DNA of 64,000 nt from Agelaius tricolor. Taxonomy: Eukaryota > Chordata > Aves > Passeriformes > Icteridae. The DNA lies in NCBI GenBank assembly GCA_023055355.1, contig JALJCS010000034.1:3052001-3116000 (forward strand), given 5' to 3'. The position numbers and the translations under genes were made by a program. The notes beneath the pieces were generated by a model, which saw nothing but the letters and a program-made list of their open reading frames with translations, had not been told where the DNA came from and did not search any database. Each line of letters opens with the position of its first letter. The stretch's first letter is position 1. This document shows, piece after piece, positions 26,012-39,800 of this stretch.

Positions 26012-26328
26012 GTACACTGTGGAGGGATAGAATGTAAGAGAATAGTGCAGAAGGTGGTCCCACACCTGAGGAGTTGCAGATGTACTCATCACCAAAAATT
26101 AGGGATAGGCCTGCCCTTAACAGGCCACAGCTGTGTCCAGTAAGAAGACGGAGTGCTACAAAAGGGTGGGTTAGCTGGGTGAGGGGAGAGATGGAGCTTG
26201 TTGGTTTTGCTGTGAAGAGAGTTGGAGTTGTTGGCTATGAGGAAGAAGGAGTCAATGCTGTGAGGATCTGCCCATGAGAAATCAAGGAGAAGGTATGAGA
26301 CCTTTGCCATATGATAACAACAGTACAC
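26012..26328 (+). mobile_element. Solo ERV LTR, copy C, with 6-bp target duplication
   Basis: This is the longest and cleanest copy of the family, at 26,018-26,322 (305 bases), read on the plus strand. It begins TGTGGAGGG and ends in ACAACA. The direct repeat GTACAC flanks it perfectly at 26,012-26,017 and 26,323-26,328. In order it shows a CCAGT (degraded CCAAT) at 26,137, a TATA-like CTACAAAAG at 26,156, a purine-rich 'ggtgggttagctgggtga' stretch and an internal GTTGTTGGCT. No primer-binding site, gag, pol or env is visible beyond it, so it is a solo LTR. The class II (ERVK-like) call is inferred from the duplication length. A database comparison would be needed to name the subfamily. Confidence 0.9.
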
Positions 26329-29300
26329 AGGGCTGGAAAGTGTTTTAAACAGAACTGAAACAAAGCCTAAATGAATACATAACATCTTTCACAAATTGAC
26401 AATACATTGCCTTGATGTATGTGTAGTTCTTTTTCCCTTTGCCTATTTGTTTGAAGCCTTCTGCAAGTGAATCCTGCCTGGGAACCAGCAGTGGGGAGTG
26501 GGACACTGATTAGGAGCTCTAGGGAAAGGGTAGAAATGAAATTTTAACTACAAATCTGAATGCTGTGAATGGGAGTTCCAGTGGGGGTCTGAAGGGGTGG
26601 GGGACAATTAACCTCCACTGAAAATGTTCTTTTAATGCTGTAGAAGTTACACACAGATGGACGCAGGCATGGGATGAGGAGTAGGTCACGGGTGTACTAT
26701 GGCAGTGCTTGAGACACAACACATGAAATAATTCACCATTTTTTAAGAAGTGCGAGAGTCCCGGTGTGCCTTTGCTCCAGTACTGATTCCAAGTAATCCT
26801 TCTTCAAAAGATGAAGTAGCAGCCTCACAAGCGCCTTCCAGGTGGGAAGTTCAGTTGGGTTAACCATTTGCTTTTAGTTCTGAGTGATCTCTGAAGGACC
26901 AGGGCTGGGGGTTGTTTTTCCAGCTCCCCACTTCTCCTGGCACGGAGTTAAATTGTTCAGCAATCTTCCACGGTATCTGGTGTGTGTGTGCACAGTGAGT
27001 AGCCTTGCTGTGTTAGGAGCATTTGGGTGCTTTTACTACCCTTGAGCAACATCCAGTACCTTCAGCATCAATTTCATTCCCCTTTTAATTTAGAAAGGAA
27101 AACTTATGGTCCCGAATGTGCAGCTCGCTTTTCATATAAAGTATTGTATTTCTGTGATTTATTGAGATATTAACATAGAAATGGTGATGTTAAACAATAC
27201 TTGGAATAGCTCTAAAAGCGTAGCGGGAATCATGATTTCGTAAGGAGAAATTTACTTATGTAGGTAACATTATTGGATAATTTCCCAGGGGATTTCTGCA
27301 TCCGGCAAGGTTCTATTGCATTCTAAAACAAAGTTGCTTGCACTCACTTTAAATATAGAGTACTGCTGAATATGACAATATCATAAGGCTGCTCACAGTA
27401 CAAGCAAAGACATCTGTTAATGGTACCATGAATAGTTATGAACTGTGGTACTCCAAGGGCTTTGCCAGCAAAGCATTGCCTCCTAATTTATTTTTATAGC
27501 AAATGGATGCCTCATTTTTCATGGTTTGGTAGTTTGCATTCAAATGGACCAATAACTTCCAGGGCAATCACTTCTACGCATCATCTTTTATTTGCAAAGA
27601 GAAGAGGCAGGAGCTGATGGTGTGGTGGATGGTAGTCCTCTCCATCAGCAGTTCTGTATGAATCCTTATGGAATGTTTTTGTTTAGCTCATTAAAAATAA
27701 ATACATGTTTATGGTATGTAGGGTTTAATTTCATTTCTTATCACACAAATTAGGAGGGACAAAGCCTGTGTAATGCCTTTGTTCTGCCATCCAGTGTGTT
27801 ACTGCTGAGCTGGACTTGGTATGAAGCACTGAAGCCTTGGCCTTTTGAAAGAATCATTTTATCCCACTCTTGGATAGAAAAGCAAAAAAAAAAAAAAACC
27901 AAAAAAGGTGTTCCTGACAAAATCTTTTTCAATCCAGCTTTGTCACTCTGAGCCACTCAGCTTTGAGCTTTCTATTAATTGAAGATATTTCAATTAGGTC
28001 ACCAAAGCCCATTCTGCACAAGCCCACTGCTGCTTCAGCTGCAACAGGAGCTCCATTGTGATTCCAAGCAGTAGCTGGAGGAAAGATGTTGCTTTGCCTG
28101 CCCTTGCATTCTGTAACTCCAAATAACGACTGCAAGCCTCTGAGTAGCACAGGCGAAGCCAAAGCCATGTCAAGATCCTGTTGTAGCAGATCCAAGATGA
28201 AATTCTTGTAGCAGATTGAGTTTGGGGTGTTGTGGGCAAATGCCAAGCAGTGGCTTGGCAGCTCAATAACTTTATTGTCTCTGTTTTGCTGCTCCTCTCC
28301 CTTTTCAGCATCATCACCACTTCATATCTGTTGTCAAGTGCAGCCTGGTATCTCCCATTTAGTTCTTTTGTGAAATACATGATGGTGAAATATTCTGGTA
28401 ATGAGGCATTTCCCTCGTGTATTTTGAGGATGGGTTTGAGATACAGTACAAGTAACCACACTTATAACAATAGGTATTTTTAGAGCAGTAGTGGTAAAAA
28501 AAGCTGAGCCTGCACACCTTGAGAATCCCAGTAACGTCTTCCTTGCAGGACTCCTGTGGCAGAGGCCTTTTCCTTGTGCTGGAGCCCAAGTGCCAGGAAG
28601 TTCCCGGTACCCCATGATGGTGTGCCATGGGAGCCATCCTTGGCAGGTGTGCTGTGCCACCGCTTGGGCCATCGGTGCCAAGAGGTGCTGACAGGGATTT
28701 GTCACTCCTGAGGTCTGGGGCAGGCTTAACACAGGAGCTGCTGCACTGCAGGGGACATGCATCACACCTGCTCAGTGGCTGTGCCACAGAAACCAACTGG
28801 GCAGATGACTGGGGTGGTTGCTGGTGAGTGAAGCTCAGCTCAAGATGTGATCAATCCACCAGTCTATAGTGACAGAAGAGCACATTAGAAGAGATTGATC
28901 CTTGAGCTCCACTAAATTAGGTTAAGTCCTTGTCCTTGGGTCAGTTTGTTTTACAGAAACACAATTTACCTGTGATTTCTTCAGTTTCTCTCGAAATTCT
29001 TTAAACACTGTATCTTTCTTTAGCATCTTCCTTGCCAGGACTGCTTTCCAGTTTTCACGCTGTGCTATGCTCAGTTTTACCCCAGAAATGTGTGTAACAG
29101 TAATTTTGTGAGCAGTGAGTTGAAAGTCTATCATAAACATTCTCTGTGAATTTCTCCCTCAATTTCAGTCTGTGAGCTCAATCTGAGGTCATGTTTGTCC
29201 TCTGAGGGTGCCAAAGGGTCAGGGGCTGTATCAGTTCAGGTCTTGTTTTATCTGTGTCTGCCATAGATTTGTTGTCCGTGAGCATGTGCGTTTTTGAGGG

Positions 29301-32300
29301 TGCCCTGCTTCATCTTTTTATGCTTGCACTGGGGGAATGCCACTGTCTGTGGTGACTGTATGAAACAGAAGATAAAACTGAAAATCAAGTATTATGGATT
29401 CAGTAAGACTTGTTTTTTGAAAGGCAGAAGTGTGGTGGTCTCCTTGATACATCTGAATGGCAGCTGTTCCAGAGCTGTGTGAAACCTGCTGCTGCCATTA
29501 GGTGTTTCAGTTTACAATATGCTTGGAAAATATGCCAATAATCTCTTGTTGGGCTGCCAGTACAAGTCGTGGTAAGTGCAGCATACTGCAGGCTTGTGAT
29601 GATCCAACTGGGGTTCAGAGTCTGCTGCTGCTGTGTTGGCTGTAAATGGACAGCAGTAGGTTTAAGGATGTCTCCAAGGAAATTTATTGTGGTCTTTGGT
29701 ATATGTGATATCTAATAAGATTATTTCATTCTTGTGTCATGCTTAAAAATCACATTCCTGTTTTTACCACCTACAGAAATTCCCATTGTTTGCGTTTGTC
29801 TGTAGAGCCATGTGGCAGCAGCCCTCCTGGGCTGGGATAAGGGGGGGGAAATAAATATACATGTGGGATAAGGGAGGGGAAAGTAAATATACATGAGAAA
29901 TGACCTGCATATTCTGCTACTCCAACCTACTATGACAGCTTGAATGTGTCTTTAGGCTGTAATAGACTTGTCATCTGAGGATTAGTTTATAAAAGAAAGA
30001 ACTTGTACAAGAAAAGAGAAAAATAGAGTTAGTACTTGCAACATAGAACAACTGAGTTTTCCTTGTCGTTGTCTGACTATACAATATATCTACTTAAAAA
30101 CAAATGCAGAGGATGATTTGGATTACAGCCTGCTTGGTTGTACAAGTGCCAATGAAATGCTTGTCCATGAGTGACAGCAAAATGCCAAGTATCTAACTAT
30201 GATGACATTTGTATCCAGAGCTTTCAGGCTTCCTTTTGAAGTGGCTTTCAGTATGTGACTGACATTTGTCAAAGTCGTTTTTGCTAGCAAAAGACATCAT
30301 TTACCCTGCTGAGTTATTTGGGAAGTCAGTAATGCTTCTTTTCAATCTAGTTAATTACTCTTGTAGATTTTATCTGCTCACATACAGAGAGAAAGAGACA
30401 AAAGAGAATTCATGTTTTGTTCCACAAACTGTCACAAAGGTATTTAATGGGAAGATAGTTGCACTTCTCTGTGGCTAGGGTTTAAATGAGGTTATGGCAA
30501 AGAGACACTTTGCAATGACTGAGACTTTATGCTCATTGGGCAATCCTGGTTCTGTCTGGAAGTGGATCATCTGAAGCACCTCATAATAACCACTGCTAAA
30601 TAATCCTGGCTTATGAAATCACAAGCATAAATATCTTCTTTTGCTTGTACAGCAGTTAGGATCAGTAAGTCCTAATTGTTTGGTTACTTTAATTCCTTAA
30701 AAAAGGGAGAAATAGATAATAGATAACAAGGTCCCTAGGGAATATAGGGGAATTAATTATTCTTTCCTATCATGGTTTCAGATAAGATGATTTTTTTTCT
30801 TCTACTTGCAATGTATGGTCTACTTTTACCAAAAAGGCAGGTGTGCTTAAAAGCCATGAGTTAGAGAGCCCAGAAGTCCTTGTCCAGGCTGTTGTAGAAG
30901 AACAGTCCACCCACTCCCTTTATTTTCTTTGGGTGGGGTGGATGGTAGCAAAACTTCTTTAATGGAGCAAGCAACCCTTTAGTGGGCTTCTGCCACACTA
31001 AAATGTATGAAAGTGAGAAATGTATTAAGTAATAAATACACTTAAATAGAGTAGTCTTTTGAGGCAGAGAAGGTATTTTTGGGGGTTTGTGTTCTCTTGT
31101 TCTCCTCCTCTGGTTTTAACCTTTGTTTCTCCTTTTCTCCATTTCTGGACTCCTGTTGTAGTGTAGCCCTGAATTTCTCAGCTTTGCTGGAATTGATGTG
31201 GATAATTGTTAAATAGCTCATTGCTTCACTGCCAGTCATTAGTCCATCCCATGTTTGACTTTGTCTCCTCATTTTGTACTGAAGTACTTGATTGTCGGTG
31301 TCTTATTTTTTCATGGAGAAGCAACAACTTAGTCCAAATCCCCACTTGCAATCTTCTTCCATGCCTGAGGAGGAGTGAGGCAATTAAAAATGCATCCCTT
31401 GAAATGGATGAGTGCATGCCTCTCAGACTGCTTGCAGATGTGGCCCTTGCAAATTTAATATAGTCAAAATTGATTAGCTTCTGAAATTCAATGATGCAGG
31501 TTTGAAATGTGGGTACTGCCTGAAGTAACAATGGCCGTTTCAGGTTTGGGAATAAGGCTGATTGCTATGAGAAGCAGCAGTGGTGTGCAGTTCTCTTCTG
31601 ACCAAATGGCACACATTTGAAATGCATCAGCTTTTGTGCTCTGTGCCTTCCCTGCCTTCACCAGGTCACTGTTAGATTTCTCTTGCTTTGTCTGGGGTAG
31701 GACTTTGCTGCCAGCCAAAAGGTTCTCCTGATGGCTTCAGCTAATCAGAGATTGAGGAGTTCAGCACAAATCCATTGAACTGGCCTGAGTCAAGCAGGAT
31801 GCACCCTGACATGCTTGTAAATTAAATTACTGTGAGTGGTCCAGCTTAGCTTAATTATGGTATTCCTAATGAGAGAGGTCAGCAAGTGTCTTTAATCATC
31901 TTCAGCTTTGGGAGCACTAAATACCAGTTGTTTTGGAAGGGCAAGGTGGCTCTCTAAGCCTTCAAATGGAGAGGAGGAACAGATGGCAAAAGTGTGCTAC
32001 ATTATGATGCCCAAATATGCATTTTTTCAAAGGCTGGTTTTCTAGTTCAGAGTGCTGTGTTTCTAGAGAGGTAAAAGAGAGGCTTTTAAATCCTCTGTTT
32101 TCCACAGAGTTAGAAAATCCATTGCGTTGTCCCAGCCCTGATGTTTGCTGGCTCTGGATTCCTTTCTCCTGCTAGAGAGGACCTTTGCATACACTTGTGC
32201 AAGGAAGGAAGCCAAGCAGTAATAAACACATAAAAAGAAAAATTGATTATTTAGGATATAAAGCATCTAAGAATTTATGTACCTTAGAAGCCAGAAAGTG

Positions 32301-33762
32301 CATTTTTATCTGTTCTGCTGCTTTGGTTGATGTTTATCCATGGGCATTATGCAAGAAGAACCAGGAAGAATTGGTGTTTAACAAATTACTGTTCTATTTG
32401 TTCTGAAGGTCAAGAACTGGGTGCCAATTTTCTGTCTGTAAAAAACATTTTAGAAAATAACAGTAGTAGGTGATTATAGATAAATATAGGTGAGAAAAGG
32501 TAATGCTTAAGCAAAATAACTCCTTTTTCCTTTCATTGCTTTGTTCATGGTGTGCTGAATGTAGCCTGACATTTCTGGTTTGGGGGCTTCTTACCATTCT
32601 AGAAATTGCATCCTGTGGATACTTATGTTGCAATTTCCTCCACTTGTTTTGTTGTTAAAATTAATAGCATTCTTTCAAGGTAGTGTTTTAATTGATGGGA
32701 AAACTATCTTAATGTTTGTGTTTCCCTGTTGTTTTGGGGGTTGTTGGTGAAGTTTATTTTAGGTTGTGGCACAGATATTTTCCTGGTTGGAATCCACCAG
32801 AGTTGCTGGTTACTGCTCTCAAAGGGTGTGGTGCACTGCTTGTGTGCCCCAAGTTTCTCAGTCGGTAGCCAAGTGGAAATGCGGAGGGAAATGAATTATC
32901 TGTACTGCCAAATCTGGGTTAATCTGAGGTGGAAGAGATCTGAGGAAATCTTTAGCCGGGCCCCTGCTCACATCAGGGGCAGCTCTGACATCAGCAAGGG
33001 TCGTTCTGGGCTTTTCCCACTCAGTGACCGCAGTAACTTCTGAGGGCGAAGCCTCTGCAGCCTCCCTGGGCAGGAGCTTTGTCAGACGCAAAGGACATCT
33101 CAGCTGCAGGAAATGTGTTGCCCTGGAGAGCACTGAACTTCAGGGTATTTTAAAGGAAGGATTTCATGCTGCTGCGAGGACTGGATGTGCTCAATTGTCT
33201 TAACATGTAATAAAGATGTAAACTAGTTTAATTGTTTTTGAAAGGCCAAAAGTGCATGGGTTTAAACCAGGAAAATAGGAGGCAGAACATCTGGGAGGTT
33301 TGTACTTGGAGTTCAACTAGAAATTTCTTTTGTAGGGTAATCATTTTTTGTTATCAAAATCTGTACATCAAAGAAACAAACCATAGATTACATTGCAAAC
33401 ATTCTCATGTAGCAGGGTAATTGCAAAATGCAGTTGCAAATGATTGACAGGTTTTTGTTAACCTTAGATCAGATTTGAGCAACAAAGGGTAGTTCTGTGG
33501 AAAAACTTGAGATAGGGAGCAAGTGTTTAATTTCCCAACTCTTGGAGCTGCCTTAACAGCAGAGGCTTTGAGGAATACTGCACAAGTGTAGTGAAAGCCT
33601 TTTTCTCTGCCTCTGTTCAGTAAATCATTGATTCCAGCTCCTCATGTGGCTCTAGGAGCTGGAAGCCTTCCCTCAGTGCTGCTGTGTCACTGGGCATGGA
33701 GCTGCAGTGGGACACTGGGTGACAGGGCTGTGCTGGCATTTCCCACTGTGCCCAGTGCACCT
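26329..33762. other. Gene-free stretch
   Basis: I see no supported gene. It holds a 31-base duplication at 29,833 and a poly(A) run near 27,880-27,898. An unusually CpG-retaining patch lies at 32,863-33,176 (see findings). The 155-codon minus-strand frame at 27,994-28,461 has no recognisable domain. Confidence 0.55.
29833..29895. repeat. 31-bp tandem duplication
   Basis: Two adjacent units begin TGGGATAAGGG and end TAAATATACATG, at 29,833 and 29,864. They differ by one G/A change and a one-base insertion. The G run in the first unit is eight bases long. Confidence 0.75.
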
Positions 33763-33876
33763 CAGGGAGCCCCTGTGTGTGTGGGTCCCCCCTTTCCCCC
33801 CCAGGGAGCCCCTGTGTGTGTGGGTCCCCCCTTTCCCCCCCAGGGAGCCCCTGCATGTGGGTCCCCCTTTTCCTCC
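33763..33876. repeat. 39-bp GC-rich minisatellite, three units
   Basis: Units start at 33,763, 33,802 and 33,841, each opening CAGGGAGCCCCTG. The first two are nearly identical and end with C6-TTT-C7. The third is shortened and diverged. On the minus strand each unit gives long G runs separated by AAA, so G-quadruplex formation with long loops is conceivable. The period is divisible by three, which keeps frames open on both strands as a 13-residue repeat. I regard this as fortuitous. Confidence 0.88.
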
Positions 33877-36800
33877 TGTGTGTCCCACTTGCTGTCACAG
33901 GTCTGGGTACCTGTGCCTGCATGGACAGCCTGGGAGGCTGAGCCTGCCTCTGGTCATTTTTCTTTCATTGCAGGCAAAGCAATAGTCTGGGTTATTTCTC
34001 TTGTCACTGCATTGAGTTCTTTATTGCAATCTAGTGTTTAGACAAACCAGTGTTTCTTTAACTGAGGTGCTCTCAGTTGTCACTTGTAAGAGCTCCGGAT
34101 CTCTTGCTCCAGGTCTTCAGGCTGTGAATGGAGTTTGGGTGTGAAACTCCAGGAGCCCACGGGCTTGGTGCTGTGCTGGCATGTGGCAGATCCTCTGCTC
34201 TGCCTCTGCACAGCCCTCAGCTGTTTCAGATGGGAACAGCTGGATCAGTCTGAGAGTCAGCACTGATACTTGGGTCACTGTGGTTGTCCTTGTGTTTGGG
34301 TTGTGTGGTACATCCAAGCAAATCATAGGAGGAAACTGGGAATATCTCCAAGGGCTGGAAATCCCCAGAGTTTACTGGTGGATGTAGTGCCATAGGGGGC
34401 AGTTTGGATCAGGCTCTTTGCATTTACTCTGGGTTCTACAGTTTGGGGGTTCTAGTTTTCTTTGGCAACTCACATGAAAGTAAGAAAACTGTTGCACAGT
34501 TTTATCTTGAATTGAGTGATAAATATTTAAATGAGTAATTTTTCTTGGAAAGAACCAAGATGAAACATGTTACGTCTACAGGCTGTGTTTTACTTTGGCA
34601 GTCCTTTGGTGGCCTCACTCCAACTGCAGCTCTGTTTTGCCCTTGATAACCCCAGTCCTCTACTTTTCCCCCATACTGTGTGATACTATTATAAATCCAT
34701 TCTTAAAACCACTTTTGTTTAAACAAGCAAAACAAGTTTGTCCAAGTAATTTTTTGCTGAGTCGAAGTGTTGAGCAAGGATGAGGGGGAAATGGCTTTCA
34801 GCAAAACCCAATATTCTCTAATTATTCTCATATTCTTTCATATGAAGAACTCGAGGAATTTGGCAGTTCTTTGCCAAGTAATGTAAGTAAAATATTTAAT
34901 AATTTTGTAACACTTTGCACAGGCATTAATAAGAGCTATAGAGGAATAAGGGTGATAGTAACTCCCCAGGCCTAGGCAGGGAATATTACTGAGCATTCCC
35001 CATCCAAATCATACAATGTGCATGGGTTATTTAATTTGTATTCAATTTTTCACCCAAAAATTATTTGTCATGATTTGTGTGTTCAGACAGGTAGGAGGAG
35101 AAAATGACACTTGCCTCATGCTTTAAAGTATGCCAAGGGTGAAAGCTTTCCAGCACCTTTCTGAGCGAGTCTGGCAAATGGTGCCCAGTCTTTGATTTAC
35201 ATGTGGCAGTGACCTTTACATGATTTCTGTACCTAACACGTGGCAATTGTCATCAGAACCAAGGACAGCAGCTGTCAGCCTTCTCAGGTGTCAGACTTTG
35301 AACCTTCCTAAGTCTTCCAGATAAGCCTGGTCGTTGTGAAATTGCTGAACAACTCCAGCTTCCAAGTGTCTTCCAAAAATGTCTCTTGTGCCTTGTATTT
35401 CATTTGATGTCCGGAAGATTTCTTTGTCTGCTGAGTCACAGTTCTGATTTAAATTGAGGTAAAAAGTTCTGTGCAAGTGTTGATCACTGATCTGTGCTTG
35501 AACTGGATGGGAAATGGGAATTCTTTCCAAATCATAACAAATAAAGGTACTCTAGCCTAGCAGGCTGTTTTATTCGTAGAATATTGCTGAACTACATTTT
35601 AAATTTGCACAGAATATGTTTTGTTATCTGAAGATGGAAGTAACCTCAAGGCAGAAAATTAAACTTATGAACAAATTCATTCAACTAAATCTGAATGTAA
35701 TTTAAAAGGAAGAGATATGCCTAAATTTTTAGGAAGAGTGTTGCTTAATATCTGAGAGTTAAGTATCACAGTAAAATGTATTTCATTTATGGGGGAAAAT
35801 TGACTTTATTGAATAATTTATGGGGTTTTTCTCTTGAATAACTGATATTTAAGAGCTTTGATCTCTTTTTTGGTGGAGGCTGGGGAGTTGTGTTGGCTCA
35901 TACTGGCTGTCTTGAACTTCCCAGGTCTCATATTCAGCAGTGTTCTATAGGTTCACTGTCAGATTTTGGGAGTTTGATCCATGCACATATGGCCTCTCTC
36001 TGTTCAGTATGGACTGGGAGAAGTGCAGCCAAGAGAGAATAAGGGAGGGTGTTCAGCTGGGCTTTGTGTTTTGGCCCAGAGGAAAACCAAAACCAGGCAG
36101 TGTCCCATCACCACCCCTCTGATGTGACAGGGGCCCAAACTCAGTGGATTAAAAATGTAACTAGTTTTTGTTGTTGTTTTTAACCTAGTTTATCTCCGGG
36201 GCAAAGCTGCCAGCAGCAGTGCAATACCATAAACTCCAGTGTAAAACACTGCAGACAGTGATGGCAACTGGACTTGTGTGGCTGGAAATGTGAGTGACTG
36301 ATCATGAACAGGAGTGCTTGAATTGTTGCAAGAGCCAGAGTAATACATAAATTAAATATTTCTCAGGCTGTGTAGGATAACAGTTTTATTACACACCTGT
36401 TATGGCAGCACAGCCAATGAATAGAGCTGTCAGTCCTTTTTTTTGGCTTAAACAACAATCTTCATTGTCAGTCTAATTCTTAGAATTTGTATTCCATGCA
36501 GTCAGGAATGTAAATGCCTTAAATGTGAGCATTTAGTGCTTAATCCTGATTGTTCTACCCAGCCTGGCTTTTTAAACTCAACAGTTTCATGGGGGGAATT
36601 AGATAACCTTTCAGAGATTAAGTTTCTTCTTTAATTAAACAATATCCCTGGAAGTACAAACCACTTTGCAAGAACTGTGAGACTGCTGCAGACACACCAG
36701 AAAATGAATTGGGGAACTCCCACCTCCCCAGCAGCTCCTCTGGCTGCCTTCTCTGCATCTTCCACTCCATTCCCGATAAGCCTTGGAAATGCATATTCAG

Positions 36801-39800
36801 AGCAGCCATTTAGCCTCAAGCCTCAGTGCAGCACTGTCTGAATTTCCAATTAACCCTTCACCTCCCTCCAGCAGGGCCAGTGCTTTGCTTGTGGCTGTCA
36901 AAGCAGCAGCAGGGCTGAGCATCTCACAACTCGCTGCTGTCAAGGGGGTCAGGTACGGGTGAAAGCTCTTCCCATGACAAAGTTCTCACAGAATAGAAGA
37001 TCTAAAATGGTTTCTAATTGTCTCAAGTCCTCATACTGGAACCAGCTCCAAGAGCTCAATTTGCTCTGCACATTTTCCTTGGCTTTTGAATGCAATGGAA
37101 GAGGAAGAGCTGAATATTTGAGTGTAGATGTGGGATGGCTCCTAAGCAGTAGGAAACAGGATTGGAGAGAAGGGGGAACAGGAAAGCTATGGACTATCCT
37201 TAAAATTATTCATGCTTGTCCTGCCCACTGAACCTTGATCTATTTTTTTTTTTCCTAAGGCAAGAAGTTATCTAAACTTGTTCCCCAATAAGAACTGCCA
37301 ATCACTGTGCATTGGCACGTTTATCTAAAGGGGTTTCGTTTCCTTGTGAGCTTGGAGGGGCTGCTCATGGAAGCTCAGGTAGATCCTGTGTAAATCCGTT
37401 TATGCCTGAACAGACAACTCAGAAACATCAGTGGGGGATAAAGCTAGTGTGGGGTCTGCTGTGGCTGGCAGTTTGTTTGCTTCTGGAGAGAGCTCTGCAA
37501 CCCAAGCATTTCTTATGTGAATTTGGCCCAGAGGCATTCATAAAAAGAGAAATGAGAGTTGTAGTGTAAGGAAAAAATCAATTGCGTGTTGCTAGCTGAT
37601 AAACCAAGGGACTCATCCATTGAAGAGCAAGTTTTTGCCATGAAAATATGATGGATAACCCATGTAACAAAAATGTAAGAAGCCACTTTGTTACTCGTTG
37701 CACTGTGAATTTTTCTTAATCCTATCCATGATGGGGAAAAGACAGTGAGCAGATGGAAAGAGCTCTGCCAGCTCTGCTTGGCTCTGAGCTTGGATTAGAG
37801 CCAACAGTTGCAGAAGTTTTTTGCAAGGCACCCTGCTTTTCACTGCAGTCAGACTTCAGCTGGAATACATTTGAGATAAATGCAAATCTGCCATTGTCTT
37901 CTGTGTCTGTGTATTCATGCCCACAGCTGTTCTCCTTGCAAATAATGTGAATTTTGGAAAACTAGCTCATTTGCTGCAGATATGTCTGCATGGATGAGTG
38001 GCAACTTCTGCGTGTTAGAGCAAAAATGCTCTTTAAAATAAACCAGTATTTCCGTATTTAAATTTCCTCTCTCCAGTTGTGAGACACAGATAAATTTACT
38101 GGGCCTATGGTTTACTTTAAGCTACTAAAATACAAGGTATTAACAGGTAACATGATGAATGAACTGGTTATCAACTATTTGTCATAAGATAATGTAGTTT
38201 TGGTTTCTTCTTTACTATTTATGGTTAGTTTTTCCCTGGTTGGCCAACCTTTGGATTGTGGGGGGTTTTCCCCCTCTTTTTTCTTTTTGTCTGATCATAG
38301 CAAACTGTGTGTTTTGTGCTTCATTCCCAAATCCCTCTTTTCCTTCTAAGCTGGCTCTGCTTTGGTTTTGCTTAGCCTTTGCTAATTATCTTAATTACTA
38401 TCTTATTAATTTCATGTTTTCTTCCCTCCCTAATTTAAAAAATCTCCTGAGTATTAGAATTGATAATTGTGACTCTTGCATGAGAAATAGTTGAGCTGAT
38501 AATTTATTGCAAGGTTTTGAAGAACTGTGGTTTGATAACAAATGTATCTGGCCCACAAGATGCCCAGAGGTAAATCAATACTGAAAGAGTTTCAGGTCCT
38601 TGCAGGAGTTTGCTGCTGTACATGAGATTGATCCCTGATCACACCCTCATCCCAGTCCTGGTCATTGGTGTAGGGAGGTCATTATAATAAGTTGATTGCA
38701 ATAGTAAATAAATATACTAAGTTAAAACAGCAAGTCACAAGGATGAATTATTTTAATTGAAACTGCTAGTGCTTGTGTTATTCAACTTTGATGTTATCAT
38801 GGGGGTGGACTGACATGGCCTGTATCAGGCATTGAATGCTGTGTACAAGTTAATAGGCGTTACCAAGCTCTGTAAAGTACAAATGATGGAGTACTTCCAA
38901 CTCTTTTTTTCTCACTAAAATTCTAGCATTGCAGGGAAATCATTTCATTTGACAGCTGTCTGTTTGCTCAACTTGTACCAAGTGCTAATGGGCCATTTTG
39001 GGTTGATTTTAAACTCCTTCTGTGATATCTTGCTTTACCTTTTTGCTTGTTGTTTTGATTTACTTTGTCTCCCTCACATTTTAACTCTTCCTGTTGTCCA
39101 AAATTAAGCTCTAGCAGATTTTATTTGTGGCTTCCTTTTCTCACGGACAGATGTTGGAAAGGTGGTTTATAATCACTATTGAAAGTGGCTTTTTTGCAGT
39201 CACAACCTGAAATACTATATAGCTGTGGCTGCCAAAAAAGTCCTTCTCTCTTGGGAAGATTTTGGACCCGTGGTGGCTTTTATTTACAATCCAACACCCA
39301 CTGCATTGTGTTAGAGCAGAGTCCTGCCTGCTCTCGCTTCCATAACACGGGAAGCCATGCTCAAATATTCATTTAAAACCTGGATCTCATTTTAGTTCAT
39401 GCTGTTATCATTTTTACAAAGACTATTTTGCATATCTGTCGCGGCTTCTGCATTTGACTTGTTTTTCATCTCCTTTTATTTCTCAGGATTATTTCACCTT
39501 TAATAGCTGCACAATCCCACAGAGCTTGTTCCTCTGTATCCCTAAGTACCAGCCAGGCACCTTCCCCAGTGTTTTGGTGCCCCCCACTGCTCCATGGGCT
39601 CGTTTGTATGCCAGAATATTTCCTTGTTCTCAAAACAAGATGATTCTTTCTCTGTGTGCTGTTACTTGGCTATTCATAAAGGTTCTCTCTGTGACTCTGG
39701 TTTTTAGTGCGCTTGTCATGTTGTTCTCATTCATATTCAGTCTTCTTAAAACACCACTCGACTGCACTTGAACAGAGATATCCTGGATTTTTAATTTGTT

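Noticed and set aside
27994..28461. 155-codon minus-strand open frame
   Set aside because: No recognisable family, and other frames on both strands are open in the same place.
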